64,000 nt of DNA from the NCBI GenBank assembly GCA_022495005.1, contig JAGYXB010000653.1, forward strand, positions 434,001 to 498,000. The letters run 5' to 3'. The translations under genes and the position numbers were made by a program. Source of the stretch: Rhyacophila brunnea (lineage: Eukaryota > Arthropoda > Insecta > Trichoptera > Rhyacophilidae). The number at the start of each line of letters is the position of its first letter. Position 1 is the first letter of the stretch. The notes under the pieces were generated by a model, which saw only the letters and a program-made list of their open reading frames with translations, ran no database searches and was not told the DNA's origin. Positions 11,981-24,329 of this stretch are shown piece by piece.

Positions 11981-12478
11981 AAATAATTACAAGATAAAAA
12001 GAACTTTTTATATACCACTTTTTAAATTTTCTGTTGAATCATATACACTTGACAATTCTATATATTAATAATTTATGACAAATAAGGCAATTGTAAACAA
12101 ATCATTATTTTGTTATTTTGCAACAAACAAACAAATATAGAATACTCTAATGTCATTTTGATTTCCATAGTAACGCACGAATGTATTAATAATTTTGTTG
12201 CTAGGACCACCCCCTTAGCAACCAATAATAGTGAATTGGATTACGGATTTCTTCCGAAATAACTTTTCATACAAAACAGAATTAAGTGAAAATGAATTCA
12301 ATTCTACTTAAAGATGGCTAAAAGTATTAAAAGAATGCATTGGCATCGTGTTCTGATATATTCTATAAGTTTCAAATGTTTAGCTAGTCGGGAAGTTAGG
12401 TAAAAATTGATTCCAATATTTGTAATGGATAAACAACCACCGGACAAACAAGAATACGAGCTAAGAAAGACGTGGTAA
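11981..12478 (-). repeat. Dispersed ~0.4-kb repeat, copy 3
   Basis: This is the reverse complement of copies 1 and 2. It starts with AATTACAAGATAAAAAGAAC and ends with AATACGAGCTAAGAAAGACG. The internal TAAAGATGGCTAAAAGTATT and CTAGTCGGGAAGTTAG match the other copies. An open frame at 11838-12068 overlaps its end and is probably a by-product. Confidence 0.85.
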
Positions 12479-13304
12479 TAATATATTTAGTCCGTCAGAT
12501 AATTTATGTTCATATGAGATGCACGTCACTGCTTACCGCAGAGACATGCTATGCTGACAACTGACTCGTGAGTGAATTGAGGTATAGCGGGGTATTCAAC
12601 AATGGTCTGTTATCAAAGGTAAGTCGTTCTCTCGAATATAATAAGACGTATTTACTTTATTTTGCTTTGGATAATTTAAAAAAAAGATTCTTCTGGAGTT
12701 AAGAAGCAGCTGATTTGGAAGAAAATAAAAAGCGCGTGTATTATACAGATTCATAGTTAAAATATTCACATAGACATTTGTTATGACAAACTATGAAATA
12801 TACTGAAATGCATAAAACAAAACCGCATTAAGGTAAGTACGTAAAAGTAACATTACATTATGATATATTGTGTACAGATATGATAGCACCGCAGCTCCAG
12901 AGAATTTTCCAATCTAGATGACAAATTGCCACTTCTCCTCAAAGAAATGATTCATTTTTCTCCCGTAGCTCATTTGACAACTAAACAAATTTATGTTGTA
13001 ACTACGCCACGTTGAAGTAACTATGTTTGTAACTTTTTACGTCTGTACCTTATCATCAGTATCACTTAATTTGGTTGATTATATAAATGAACACTGTAAG
13101 ATGTTCATTGTTATTATCAAGTATTAACAATAACAGTATGTATCTACCTATCTTTATTAATGTTGAAGTGATTAAAGCAAACTTTCATTTACTACATTTT
13201 TTTACCTTATATAAAACGTGTTATGATGTTAAATGTTTGTTATACTCGTCGGAATAAAAACCAATACACTATTTTGTGAAACGAATGATGACTTTCTTGT
13301 ATCA
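12479..13304. other. Non-coding stretch, nothing recognised
   Basis: The word CCCGTAGCTCATTTGA near 12964 resembles CCCGTAGCACATTTGA near 22252. This hints at a shared repeat, but the similarity is too short to delimit. Confidence 0.3.
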
Positions 13305-13312
13305 CCTACGAT

Positions 13313-13549
13313 TAGGGCATCCAATTAACCGGTTAACTTATACGGTTAAAATGTATTTTATGTAGGTGGGATTTCTCAGCAATTAAGATTGTCAATTAAT
13401 TGTACTGCGCAGTTGTTGATATGTATTTTCACACAATTATATTGTTTTGTATAATATACAAAAATACTTACGACTTCGGTTTTCGATTAATTTTGAAGTG
13501 TTCGGTTCCCGGTTAACCGCTTTTGGTTTAACCCGGATTGGATGCGCTA
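13313..13549. mobile_element. 237-bp hAT-type MITE
   Basis: The ends are TAGGGCATCCAATTAACCGG and the complement TAGCGCATCCAATCCGGG. The flanks are CCTACGAT (13305-13312) and CCTACAAT (13550-13557), an 8-bp duplication with one mismatch, as expected for an aged hAT insertion. The interior repeats GGTTAACCG-type palindromes. There is no transposase. An open frame over 13447-13716 simply crosses the right end. Confidence 0.75.
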
Positions 13550-13557
13550 CCTACAAT

Positions 13558-16500
13558 AATCAAGACTATTCTCGCAATGACAGTATTATTCTGCTACAAT
13601 TCTTCACTTTATTCCTAGCGGGCTTATTTAAAAAGCTGATGATAATATTCTGGATGATTGAATTACATCAAGCTCTTATAAATAACAATCCACATTTTAA
13701 AATTTTCGTTAGGTAGGAATAATATAGCATTGTTATCATTATTATCTTTTATTCACCAGATAAAATGAAGATCAGGTATTGACGAGGAACACTAAAAAAT
13801 TTTGACTACCTGTGGAAATAATAATCAAATAGTGTACACAAAAGGACGCAATAGTTTAACCAAAACCATGTAAACCATTTTGAAATGATATTATTCTCAG
13901 ATGAGGATAAAACTGTCTAGAACAGTGTTTCCCCAGTGCCGGTCTGTAAATTATTATCCGCATTTTCAACTACATGATAATGAGAAGACTTTTTCAGCAT
14001 GTCAGTAATAACAACAAAACAGAGCAACTGAGCAGCGTTTTATCTCTCCGAAACAATACCGAAGCAAGTTTTATCTAGAAATTATCTAGCTATTATTCTA
14101 GCAAAGATGTAGCAGTAGATTTCGCACTATTTTTTTAGAAATTAATTTCTTTAAATTCCTGAGATCTTTCATTAATTATTTATTTATTGATCGTTTTCTG
14201 ATTATTTCAATTTATAATACAATTTCATGTACTTAATTGTTATTTTATTTCTACTATTTTCATCAGATCGCGGGTATAAAAAAGGTTGGAAAACACGTAT
14301 GAGACACTATACTACATCTTGGACATGTCCATAATTAATATTTTTAAAAGTTTGGCCCCAAGACTCAGTAGTCCAGTCCTATTTGGCAGTTTTTTTCTAT
14401 ATTAAAATTCCCTTAATTTTAATTATATATAATAAACAATTTAACCAGATTGTATGTATTATTAATAAACCATATGGTCACAGATTGAATCTACCGTTAA
14501 AACTATTTTATAATAATAAAAATGGTGTTCAAAATAAATTTAAAGTAACATTAATTGTTAATTATCAGCTGTCGAATTTTTACTTGCATTATTTTACTAC
14601 TATATACCTAGGTATCTAATATTGAAAAAATGTTTGGGTTTTAAAGTAAGTATGCAGTAAGAAAAAACATCACTATTAATAAGTACCATTTACCTGCAGA
14701 CAATCAAAATTCTTAGGTGAAACCAGTATAATATCTAGTCGGTAATTTTATCAATAGGTGATTCACATATTCTGCTCTCTGTGAAACTAATACAACAACT
14801 CTACTAAACATCTTGAAGTGAATTCTTACAATTAAGTTAGGTACGTTTAATATTAATTGTAATCGATAATCATATAAATAGAAGTTGGAAACTAAGTGAT
14901 TGAGTATAGTATTCTCGAAGAACTGTTTAATTAAAGTAAAAACATGGTGAGTACATTTAATGAGTCTAGGGAGTAAAACACTTATACAAAGGTGCCCCGA
15001 GAGACGAGGAATCTGCGGAAATGGCGTTTGGGAGAAATGGCCAATCACTATTCCACCGTGAACATACCAACACAACAGTTGTCTGAGTTTGCTTTGCTTA
15101 GCTGGTATTATTACAAAACTGTGCACGTGTTTGACAAATTACCTCTACGCCGTAATAAAATGTCAGGTTTGTCTGCAGGCAGACATGCTAGGTACACGCC
15201 AAACAGTTCAGGCGACGAACAAACGGTTCTAGAATAAATATCAAACAGAGAACGAGCACTAGGGTTTTGATTAAACGAATAAATCCGCAGATAAAAAAGG
15301 TTCAGGTTCCTCGAACACGACAATAAACCCCTGCCAACTCCAGTGCAAATATACATACCTGTGTACAGCATGTCTAGAAACGAATAATTTAAATAGACGT
15401 CGATAAGTCCTTTGTATTCAGGAATATGCAATCGTTCTCGATTCTATTAATAGCAACTTCATTTAAATTTAATAATCGCAAAAAATATATCCATAATATA
15501 ATATACCTTAGTATGCTCTTCCTAGGGTAATCAGTCAATCACCGAGACCCACTAAGTTAAGGTCGCGGCACGGAATGGTGAATTTCAATCACAATGCTAA
15601 TTATTGATTAATATACTTATTATAAAAAAAAATGGTAATATGTCAATTATTAATATCAACGAAATATGCAATCGAACAACTTCATTTGCTACAGATAACC
15701 ATATAGGTTATCACATTGCATTCGAAGTTATGCAATATTTAGTTAGTACCACCAGAACCAAGACTCACTATTATATTAGTCAGGCTGTGGTGACACGACA
15801 CTGTAAAACTCTGTGGTAGTGCTAATTATTGCTCATACTTCGAATGCAATATGGTAAACTGTTTGTAAAAAAATGATGATTGTAGCATATTGAAATGAAT
15901 ACTAATAATTTTAACAAAATCTTCATTTGATCTTCATGATTGCATTGCATTCTAAGTTAATCATTAACTAGCACTATTATTATAATTCGCAATTCAATGC
16001 CACGGTCTGAGTATAGTCAGCCACGATCAGAACTTGCCATTTATTGCCACAGTAATCACAGTTAATAATTTATTCATTATCGAATTGTTAAATAATAAGT
16101 CATTATGCAGAATCTAAATTTAATCTCGGAAACAAAAGTAGTACAGCAGAAACTTGCCAAAACCGAAAATTTTAATTAACGTTTATTGGTTTTGTGTGTT
16201 GCATAACAACATAACAGTTATTTAAGATTCCTTGTTCATTTTCATATTCAATGTCACAATTCATGAGAAGAAAAACTATAAATCTTAATAGACGCAGTAA
16301 ATAAATGAAATGAATCATTTATTTTTTTATCGCATAGGCTCCGACATATTGTTTTTTTTATTCATGCCACGGAACCTGAGTAATGCACACAAAAGCAGAG
16401 ATTTTCTACAAGGTTCTGTCCGATTAAATCCACTATAGATTTTACTATCCGAGAAAACATTTTTTATTTTATACAATTTTATACAATATTTTATTACTAA

Positions 16501-17024
16501 TTGATTTAAAAAAAAAAAAAAAACAGGAAAGCGAAGAGAGCGTAAGGTAAGATACATACCTACTGTACAAACATCAATGGCCTAGGTAAACTGTATACCG
16601 TGGCTCAAAACATAAAATGTTATTATTTGAAAGTATAAACATTGATTTATTTTGATTTAAGATCAGAATAGTCGCTTCTTATACGCAAGTCTTATATTAT
16701 CTTAATAACATAATATGGACTAGGATCAAAAATGGTGAAATAGTAGTACCCAATTGGATAAAATAAATAATGTAAAGGTTTTCGTTTTATTTTCTCTAGC
16801 CCTTGTTAGCCAGTCCCAGCCCCATTAACAGATGCGATTATATTAAATAATATAACAATGAATAGTATGTATAAACATATTGTTTTATGTACGTTCGTGT
16901 TTTCCACTTGTAACATACTAATGAACTCACATTGTAAAAAATAAAAAGGACCTCTTAAATGACCCTGCCAATAGACATAAACTGGGTCGGCTCATACAAA
17001 GTATGAACTAAAATTTGGAAAGAT
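13558..17024. other. Non-coding stretch, nothing firmly recognised
   Basis: This contains several overlapping opposite-strand frames at 14713-15431, none with a recognisable domain and at least one without an ATG. A 16-A run lies at 16508-16523. I see no element ends. Confidence 0.35.
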
Positions 17025-17345
17025 CCGAACTTCGGTTAGTAATTAATGTATTGAATTGATACCTACCTTTGATAAGCATTTCATGTAAGAACTACTAGTT
17101 AAATTTGTCATAATTAAGTATGATGCCCGTAGCTTTTGGAAAACCACATTAGGGCGAATTCAGTGGCTACAGGTTCAAATTTTCATCGGGTGTCTTTTCT
17201 TAAAGATTTTTTCTAGTAGGTAATATTATACATGAGATGTTTTCAAAATTATGAACGTTCAATATATACAATATTACATTCTCAAATCTTGTGAATTATT
17301 CGTTGAATAAAATAAATAGTTTATTAAATTATGTACCTACATATA
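17025..17345 (+). repeat. SINE family A copy 2 (long form)
   Basis: This is aligned by eye with 35340-35690. Shared blocks are CGGTTAGTAA, TTTGATAAGCA-TTCATGT, AATTAAGTA, the tRNA-like head (CCCGTAGCTT then box B-like AGGTTCAAATTTTC near 17171), GGGTGTCTTTTCTT, GATTTTTTCTAGTAGGTAAT, GTTTTCAA-TTAT, TATTACATTCTCAAATC and TTCGTTGAATAAA. Sequence upstream of the tRNA-like head is also conserved, so the repeat unit is longer than a plain SINE. Confidence 0.7.
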
Positions 17346-17766
17346 AACACAGATGAATATGGTCAAAATATAAACTCTACCTAAATTGCAATAATTTTTA
17401 CTATTGCAAATTTGCATTCATGAATTTACATACTAACTATTCTGCCAATGCGGTTGCAGCTTTTGGAAGTAATTTTTCTACATATTATTATATATAAAAT
17501 GCATTTGTATGGTACGCTTAATAATTCTAAAATGATTTCTACTTAGGTCGCAATACGGTTGATTATTGTAGGTAAAATTTAGATGATATCTTTCACCTAT
17601 TAATCTAACGTGCTTTTTTAATACTTTTGAGATTTTATAAGGTATTATCTTCAACTCATTATATTCCCGACACTGACATGGATAGTGTTTTCTAATAACT
17701 GAATTTCACTGATCGATCCAAATCGGACTATATTCGCCTCCGCACGGTAGAAGGTTGTATTAGTAA

Positions 17767-17906
17767 TTTTTTTTTGTTTTTACTATAAATGGTTATTGGC
17801 CAACTTTTCTCAATGTTAAGTTGAAAAAACAACATGTGAATTTGCCAGGCCCGAGATTTGAACCGAGACTCGCGACTTTATCACCCGACATACTGCTGAT
17901 ATCAGT
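17767..17906 (-). repeat. tRNA-like SINE, divergent family B copy
   Basis: On the minus strand a box B-like GGTTCAAATCTCGG lies near 17855-17868. The part to its left (TTTTTACTATAAATGGTTATTGGCCAAC) parallels the family B body TTTTTACGAGAAATTGATGTTAGCCAC. Box A is eroded. The plus-strand frame beginning at 17821 is a by-product. Confidence 0.5.
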
Positions 17907-18464
17907 GATATCTAATAAAACGTTCGAAAATTCATATATTTATATAATATTTTTAGATGTTTGTGTATCATTTTTATTCGTGTTAACTACACGTAAAAAT
18001 ACATTAATTCGATATATTATAAATATTATTCAAAACGTATTCCGTTTACATAAAAAAACTGCAACATAAAAACTATCACAAAGTGACATTGGTCAATATA
18101 AAATGCCGTGGTTAAACACACAAAGTTCACAGTTAAAATAAATCTATTTTTATCTCGGTAATACCTATCTAATGATATATATATATCTATATATTTAAAT
18201 AAAACTTCTTTAAGTGTATGTCAATAGAGTGGCCTTGTCGTGAGATAAAATATTACTTAAATCGATGAGACAGTGACCTCAAATAAAATGCTTTAGCCAA
18301 TCGATACAATTCATTGACATGTTAGTAGTTTCCATCCATCAAAACCGCTGGTCATGCTGCATTTGTTGGCAGTTTTATAATACAAAATCGCATTTTTTTA
18401 ATACTGAAAAACTGTGCATTATATAGACATGAATTCATTATACACTGTTTATTTGTTGTATTAT

Positions 18465-18560
18465 GATCAGTCGGGGTCAATCCACTGCTATATTATGGAC
18501 TCCCAACGCTCTTTCCATTCTTCTCAGTTATTGAATGACGATGGCGAGTTCCTCTACTGT
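18465..18560 (-). pseudogene. LINE reverse-transcriptase C-terminal fragment
   Basis: Minus-strand reading gives a short run resembling REEWKERWESII followed by QWIDPD. This matches the extreme C-terminus of common insect RTE/jockey-like reverse transcriptases (a 'W..LGEAY.QQW' ending). The fragment is under 100 bp and contains a stop, so it is a 5'-truncated, decayed copy. Confidence 0.5.
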
Positions 18561-20711
18561 GTGATACTTTGAACGCAAGAAAAACAACTTTAAGGAAAAT
18601 GATCACCTTTTGGGTGTGGCTGTAATAATGTAAAGTTCTTAAGTGTGGAGAAATATGTTATTAATGATGAAGATTAAACACATTGAAATACACAAAGAAT
18701 ATGTTTTTTTCGTTAATTACGTATGTATCATAATAAGACACTAAAACCAAACGCGCATTAAATATTACGGAAATTTCAGCACATGTCCAGACTATCTCCA
18801 CTTCATCAGCATGGTAAGTAATTAGTATATTTATGGGTTAACATTGTGTCTATAATATGGATATATCTTTGAAGAAATTGTTCGTAGATCAAAGCTGGGC
18901 TGGACTTGGAGTGCGTTTAGCCCTCTGAATAATCTTTTAATTTGAAATTTAATTGAATAAGTCTTTAAAGTGACCACCCGGCACCCATTTTGCCTAAAAT
19001 GTAACGTATAAACTATAATGTAGCAATACTCGACCCGAATTAGGATAGCATGTAGCTGGAATATACACGTTTTCCCGCTTTATTTCTCTCACGCAATGGT
19101 CAATAGAATACCATAATATGTAACATAACATTTTGTCAATACGATGGAAATATTTGCAAGCGTCGGTGGCATTTGCAGGATTCTCGAGCTGTATTATGAT
19201 AATGGCATTAATTAAAACAAAAAATAAGTTATAAAAGAAGTGTCGTGAATTCATTGATAAACTACGTGATTTTCTGATTCATGGATGTTACGTGCATCAA
19301 ATATACGTACATATAATTTTATCATTGGCGTGCGGTTCTTAGATGCTATAAATACGGAGCATGCCCATACAACATTGATAAAATACTATGCAATAAGATT
19401 GTGTATTTATTCTGCAACCGTATGGTTGATTATTTAACTAAACTATATTATTTTATTCGAATGGTGCGACAGTAGTAAAAAAAGGTGAGTATATCAATTA
19501 TTGTGTATTTTTTTAGCAGCATCCCTACAAACGAAGGCCACTGCACTCTTCTGAATGTAATATACATACGTAAAAAGACAAAGATAACATGTCCGATTTA
19601 GTTACATAGGCTATTGTAATATATTATTATCACTTATCTCCAAAAAGAATAAAGAAAGTGATAAATAATTATGATACTTATATCGTAATCAGGCAGTTAA
19701 TTATCCCGGTAGGAGTGATATTTTTTAACACGGCCGCCCATGATCGCATTAACCGCGAGTTGTAAAATGTCATTGAGTAACACAGTTAACACGTCGTACT
19801 TGATTTCAAATGTATTCCATTAGAGTCAGTAAGACGTGTTAACTGTGCTAACAAGTATTGTAGATAACGCCTTGTTTATGGAATTGCTCGGAGTGATATT
19901 CGTGTTATTTTGGAGCAATAAAAATAACAGAAACGTATTATTGTATTAACTATTTAGAATAGACCTGATAGTGTAGGTAAGTATTCCGTGTAATCAGACA
20001 TGTATGCAAAATATCCATTGTAAAAATATGTCCATACTACTCCATACGCAAGTGTCTAAGGTCTCGATTATTATACAATAATTATTGTTAATGTGATATG
20101 GTGTGTGTATTTAATAATTGTAAAAAAATAATCATATTTTAAGAAATTTAATGAACAATCAATTGTAACGAAAAAATATTCTCAAGGTTTATTTTCTTTA
20201 TTCATCATGAAGTTAATAGGAATAGCTTCGCTAGATACAAACTAGTATTATTTTATACCAAAGGCATTGTCTTTAAGTGGTCGGTGCTGTCTTAAGCCTG
20301 TTGAGAATAACATAAATCTAGCTTGGCAAAGAAACTTTCAACCTTGAAACTTATATACGAGTGGTCGAAATCGCCCACCTCGTTCCACCGAATAAAGGAG
20401 GACCGCTTTGTTAAACGATAATTGTAACAAATCACGTACAAAGGCTTCGATAAATATTTAGTAATAAATCGTTAAAATAATATAAACGTTATCATTATTT
20501 ATTTAAATTAAAGTTTTACAACATTTAGATAGGAACATGCATAATTTAAATTATGTAGGCATCTAACTACTTATGTGTTTACATAAGTGATTAGGTAAGG
20601 TCGTGATATTTGAATATAATATATCCAATATTAATAAAACTCCTTTTAATTCAACGAATAATAGTTCACAATTGAATACCAATTTTATAAAACGCATTAG
20701 TTGCATGACTA
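18561..20711. other. Non-coding stretch with one inverted repeat
   Basis: An inverted repeat GTAACACAGTTAACACGTC (19778 onward) / GACGTGTTAACTGTGCTAAC (19832 onward) surrounds about 35 bp. Direct words GGAGTGATATT flank it at about 19711 and 19891, which may be element edges. Nothing else recognised. Confidence 0.4.
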
Positions 20712-22109
20712 TTAAGGGGGGACATGCTCGTCGAAGGTCAAAATTGAGTTTTTATTGTATTTTCAAACCATGATCCTGGACACTCCTTAAACGTTGTAGA
20801 TAATCTATTTATATAATTTTAAAGCCTTATTATCCTTTATAGTTATTTTGAACATTTGATGACTGCATAAAGTATTTTTGTTACATAAAATAGTATTCTT
20901 TTAAACCTCTCGCTCTAATGTTTTAGAATATAGTCATATTTCGGTACATAACTGTGCAGTGGTGTTAAGATTTTTTACATTTATTAATTTTTAAACGCAT
21001 TTATAAAACCATTAGCATAATTTATTACGAGATATTTTTTGTAAAATATTCACGATAAAATATTATATTGATAATCTCTGTGATCCCAAATTTGACAAGA
21101 ATTAGGCATTTTATTATTCAAAAAATCGGCAAGATTAACACATTTGAAGATGATTCTAAAGATATTTATTATAAGCTATGTTTTTGACCATTCAAGTGTT
21201 ATAAACATCTTATGAATAATGATTGCTTTATAATAATTATTGATCTAAGAATAAGGTAGTGTTTTTTTGAAATACGCCATTTCTTTTGTCATTCCCCAGT
21301 GGTTAAGCTACAACATACAGCCGTAGCCATAAATTAACAAACTATAATTGAAGTAGGAAGTAAAATGATATTGACGCGCGTGTTTGAACATGTACCGTTT
21401 AAAAAAAAATTAAAAAAAATTCGGTTGGGTACATGTTCAAACACGCGCGTTAACATAATTTTACTCCCTACTTTAATTATAGTTTGTCAATTTATGGCTA
21501 CGGCCGTATGTTGTAGCTTAACCACTGGGGAATGACAAAAGAAATGGCGTATTTCAAAAAACACTACCTTATTCTTAGGTCAATAATTATTATAAAGCAA
21601 TCATTATTCATAAGATGTTTATCTCACTCAAATGGTTAAAGACATAGCTTATAATAAGCATCTTTAGAATCATCTTCAAATGTGTTAATCTTGCCGATTT
21701 TTTGAATAATAAAATGCCTAATTCTTGTCAAATTTGGGATCACAGATTATCAATATAATTTTTTATCGTGAATATTTTACAAAAATTATCTCGTAATAAA
21801 TTATACCAATGGTTTTATAAATGCGTTTAAAAATTAATAAATGTAAAAAATCTTAACACCACTGCACAGTTATGTACCGGAATATGACTATATTCGAAAA
21901 CATTAGAGCGAGAGGTTTAAAAGAATACTATTTTATGTAACAAAAATACTTCATGCAGACATCAAATGTTTAAAATAACTATAAAGGATAATAAGGCTTC
22001 AAAATTATATAAATAGATTATCTACAACGTTTAAGGAGTGTCCAGGATCATGGTTTGAAAATACAATAATAACTCAATTTTGACCTTCGACGAGCATGTC
22101 CCCCCTTAA
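20712..22109. mobile_element. 1.4-kb TTAA-flanked palindromic (foldback) element
   Basis: The left arm 20716-21396 and right arm 21428-22105 are near-perfect inverted copies separated by a 31-nt A-rich loop. The terminal sequence GGGGGGACATGCTCGTCG is mirrored by CGACGAGCATGTCCCCCC. Both are bounded by TTAA (20712-20715 and 22106-22109). TTAA is the target duplication of piggyBac-type elements and of Sola3, so a non-autonomous relative of one of these is plausible; the arm sequence does not itself prove which. No ORF is present. Spot comparison of the arms shows only a few differences per 60 bp. A transcript through it would form a roughly 680-bp duplex. Confidence 0.9.
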
Positions 22110-23540
22110 GGTAATCAATTTAGGTTATGATTATATTGATATGCACATCGCGTACTATTACGTGACGTCACAGTAAGCTACCGCTACGGGGGAAAAGTGT
22201 GTTATGTCGTTTTTCTTGGTTTTCAAAATGTTATCAGACTGATGCTTCCCTCCCGTAGCACATTTGAACCTTTAAACGAACATTGTCAGTTAGCAAGATC
22301 TGTCGAAATCACCAGAACAACAATGAGGCCACCTCACGTTGTACCGTACTGCATCGACATCTGCATGACTTAATGAACGTTTTTTATCATTTCTACATGC
22401 CTACACATTTTCAATTCATGTCAAAGTCGCATGTTTTTTGTTATTAGCGGTTGGCACTATAAATTTTCTATAAGAATTTTGTCTATTATCTATGGTCAGC
22501 AGGTTAGGTTTTGTTCAAAATATTATCTATGAATATAATATCGCAAGTAACGTACGCACACGTAGAAACTGTTAAAATTAATTGAAATTAGCATGAACAA
22601 TTAATAATACTAATACATTATAGTTGGCACTCTCCGTCATTGAATTTACAGATGTGGTGATCGATCAAAATATTCTGCAAAATGACGAAACCATAGACTA
22701 AATTTGTCGCTGTGATAGCGTGACAGTACGCGACGTGCATCTCAATATAATCACAACGTTAGTCAAAATTCGGTAGAACGTAGAAGGTCCTGTCTGGCGA
22801 TATGTTTTTCAAGATTTTTTCTTATGAGAATGTTCCTGAGGTGTTTTTAAATATGTAAAACTCTTTAAGTATGTTTTGTTTTCAACGTGAAGATATTATT
22901 GAAATTGTTTCTTATGCAATATCACATACATTTTGCAATACAACAAATTCTGAAAATGTGCCTTCATCCGTATTTAAAAACGAAAAAAGCAATTGAAGCG
23001 ATACAATGAGTCTGACCACCGGAAGTGATTTAGTTATGTGGTACACTGCTTTGCACAACAGACGCCGGGTCGCCAACCGACGCCGTAAACCCAAGTAATG
23101 TCACCGAACGTAGGTACACACCATCGGTTGGCTTGACTCACTGCACCGTTACAATGTTCGGCAATTCAACAACACGTAAGAGCGGTTCAATTGAATGCAA
23201 TATTATGCAACATGTAAATGTAGACAAGCATATAGGTATTGTAAAATCAACATGTCGTATTTGTTTGTTTACTATTTTATTATTAAAATATCCTATAAAT
23301 AGGTACTGGCTAAATTACTATATAACTATTGTTCAACAACAGAATGTTACATTCTTAAATCAAATGAAGTATTTGTTGAATAAAAAAAAATATTTATGAC
23401 ATTCTAAGTTGTAGTATATTTACAATAATATCTTTGCAATAAATAAGTGTTATAAATATATATTTATATATATTTTTTTTAAATTGGCTTTACAATACTA
23501 TGTGGACATGGGCCGCCTCGTTACAGGTTTCTTGGCGGAT
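22110..23540. other. Non-coding stretch, nothing firmly recognised
   Basis: It is somewhat less AT-rich than average, with short frames at 22912-23094 (minus) and 23133-23399 (plus). No domain was recognised in either. Confidence 0.35.
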
Positions 23541-23684
23541 TGTGTTTGTATTTTTACGAGAAATGGATGTTATCTACTTGCTCAACCTATTAGATCCATA
23601 CTCTGACTCAAACAATTCGTGTATTTGCAGACCCAGGGTTCAATCCTGGACCCACGACGTTATAGGCCGCTTTGTAATCATGGG
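23541..23684 (-). repeat. SINE family B copy 1
   Basis: The body TTTTTACGAGAAATGGATGTTATC-ACTTGCTCAACC is followed by a minus-strand box B-like CCAGGATTGAACCCTGG and an eroded box A near 23670. The same order is seen at 55225-55393 and 59539-59716. The 66-codon plus-strand frame over this region is a by-product. A (TA)n run follows at 23699-23721. Confidence 0.75.
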
Positions 23685-23698
23685 TTATAAATATAAAT

Positions 23699-23727
23699 AA
23701 ATATATATATATATATATATAAATATA
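23699..23727. repeat. (TA)n microsatellite
   Basis: About eleven uninterrupted AT dinucleotides, followed by AAATATAT. It lies just beyond the tRNA-head end of SINE family B copy 1. Confidence 0.9.
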
Positions 23728-24017
23728 TCCAATACTTATTAAAATAGTCTCTAAAAATAATGTCAGTACATAATCAAAATTGTTTGTGCGAGAATATTAT
23801 ATAAAAGAAAAAAATATTGCTTCACAGCTAATAAACAAGTCATACATTGTACTATCATACTTAAATAATATCGTATGTAACATTTATTTTATTGGTAAAA
23901 TAATATTTATTATGTGATATAAAAGGCCGGCGTGTTGATTTCCAATAAAATCTGGATTAATATTCCAGCTTTTCTAGGAGAAGTCCCGAAAAATGGTAGA
24001 TTTAACGCTATTTATGT

Positions 24018-24329
24018 CAGTGGGTGTATTCTATACACAAGGCGGTAACCGGTGGCTATCGGTGGCTATCGACGGTAGTTTATCATATTTATGTATTGAG
24101 GTAGGTATTATAATTGTTACAATAAGTTAGCCGTCTAAACTGTCTATCTCGCTCTAAAAGTTAACACAGTCGAGAGAGGGGCTGTTAAAACATTTTTGTT
24201 TAGACAGTTTAGAGTGTTTAGATGGTTACCTTATTTCTTATTGTAACAATTAACCGCGTCAATACATAAATATGATAAACTACTTTCGGTAGCTGCCGAT
24301 GCCGCCTTGTATATAGAATAGACTCACAG
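24018..24329. mobile_element. 312-bp foldback MITE
   Basis: The left arm (GTATTCTATACACAAGGCGG, then TTTATCATATTTATGTATTGA and AATTGTTACAATAAG) is mirrored by the right arm (CTTATTGTAACAATT, TCAATACATAAATATGATAAA, GCCGCCTTGTATATAGAATA). The centre holds a second stem, CTAAACTGTC/GACAGTTTAG. Ends are placed at CAGTGGGTG/actcacag by symmetry. No convincing target duplication was found. Non-coding. Confidence 0.8.

Noticed and set aside
14713..15431. Two minus-strand frames of 137 and 106 residues
   Set aside because: They overlap each other and a plus-strand frame in different phases, at least one lacks an ATG, and none shows a known domain.
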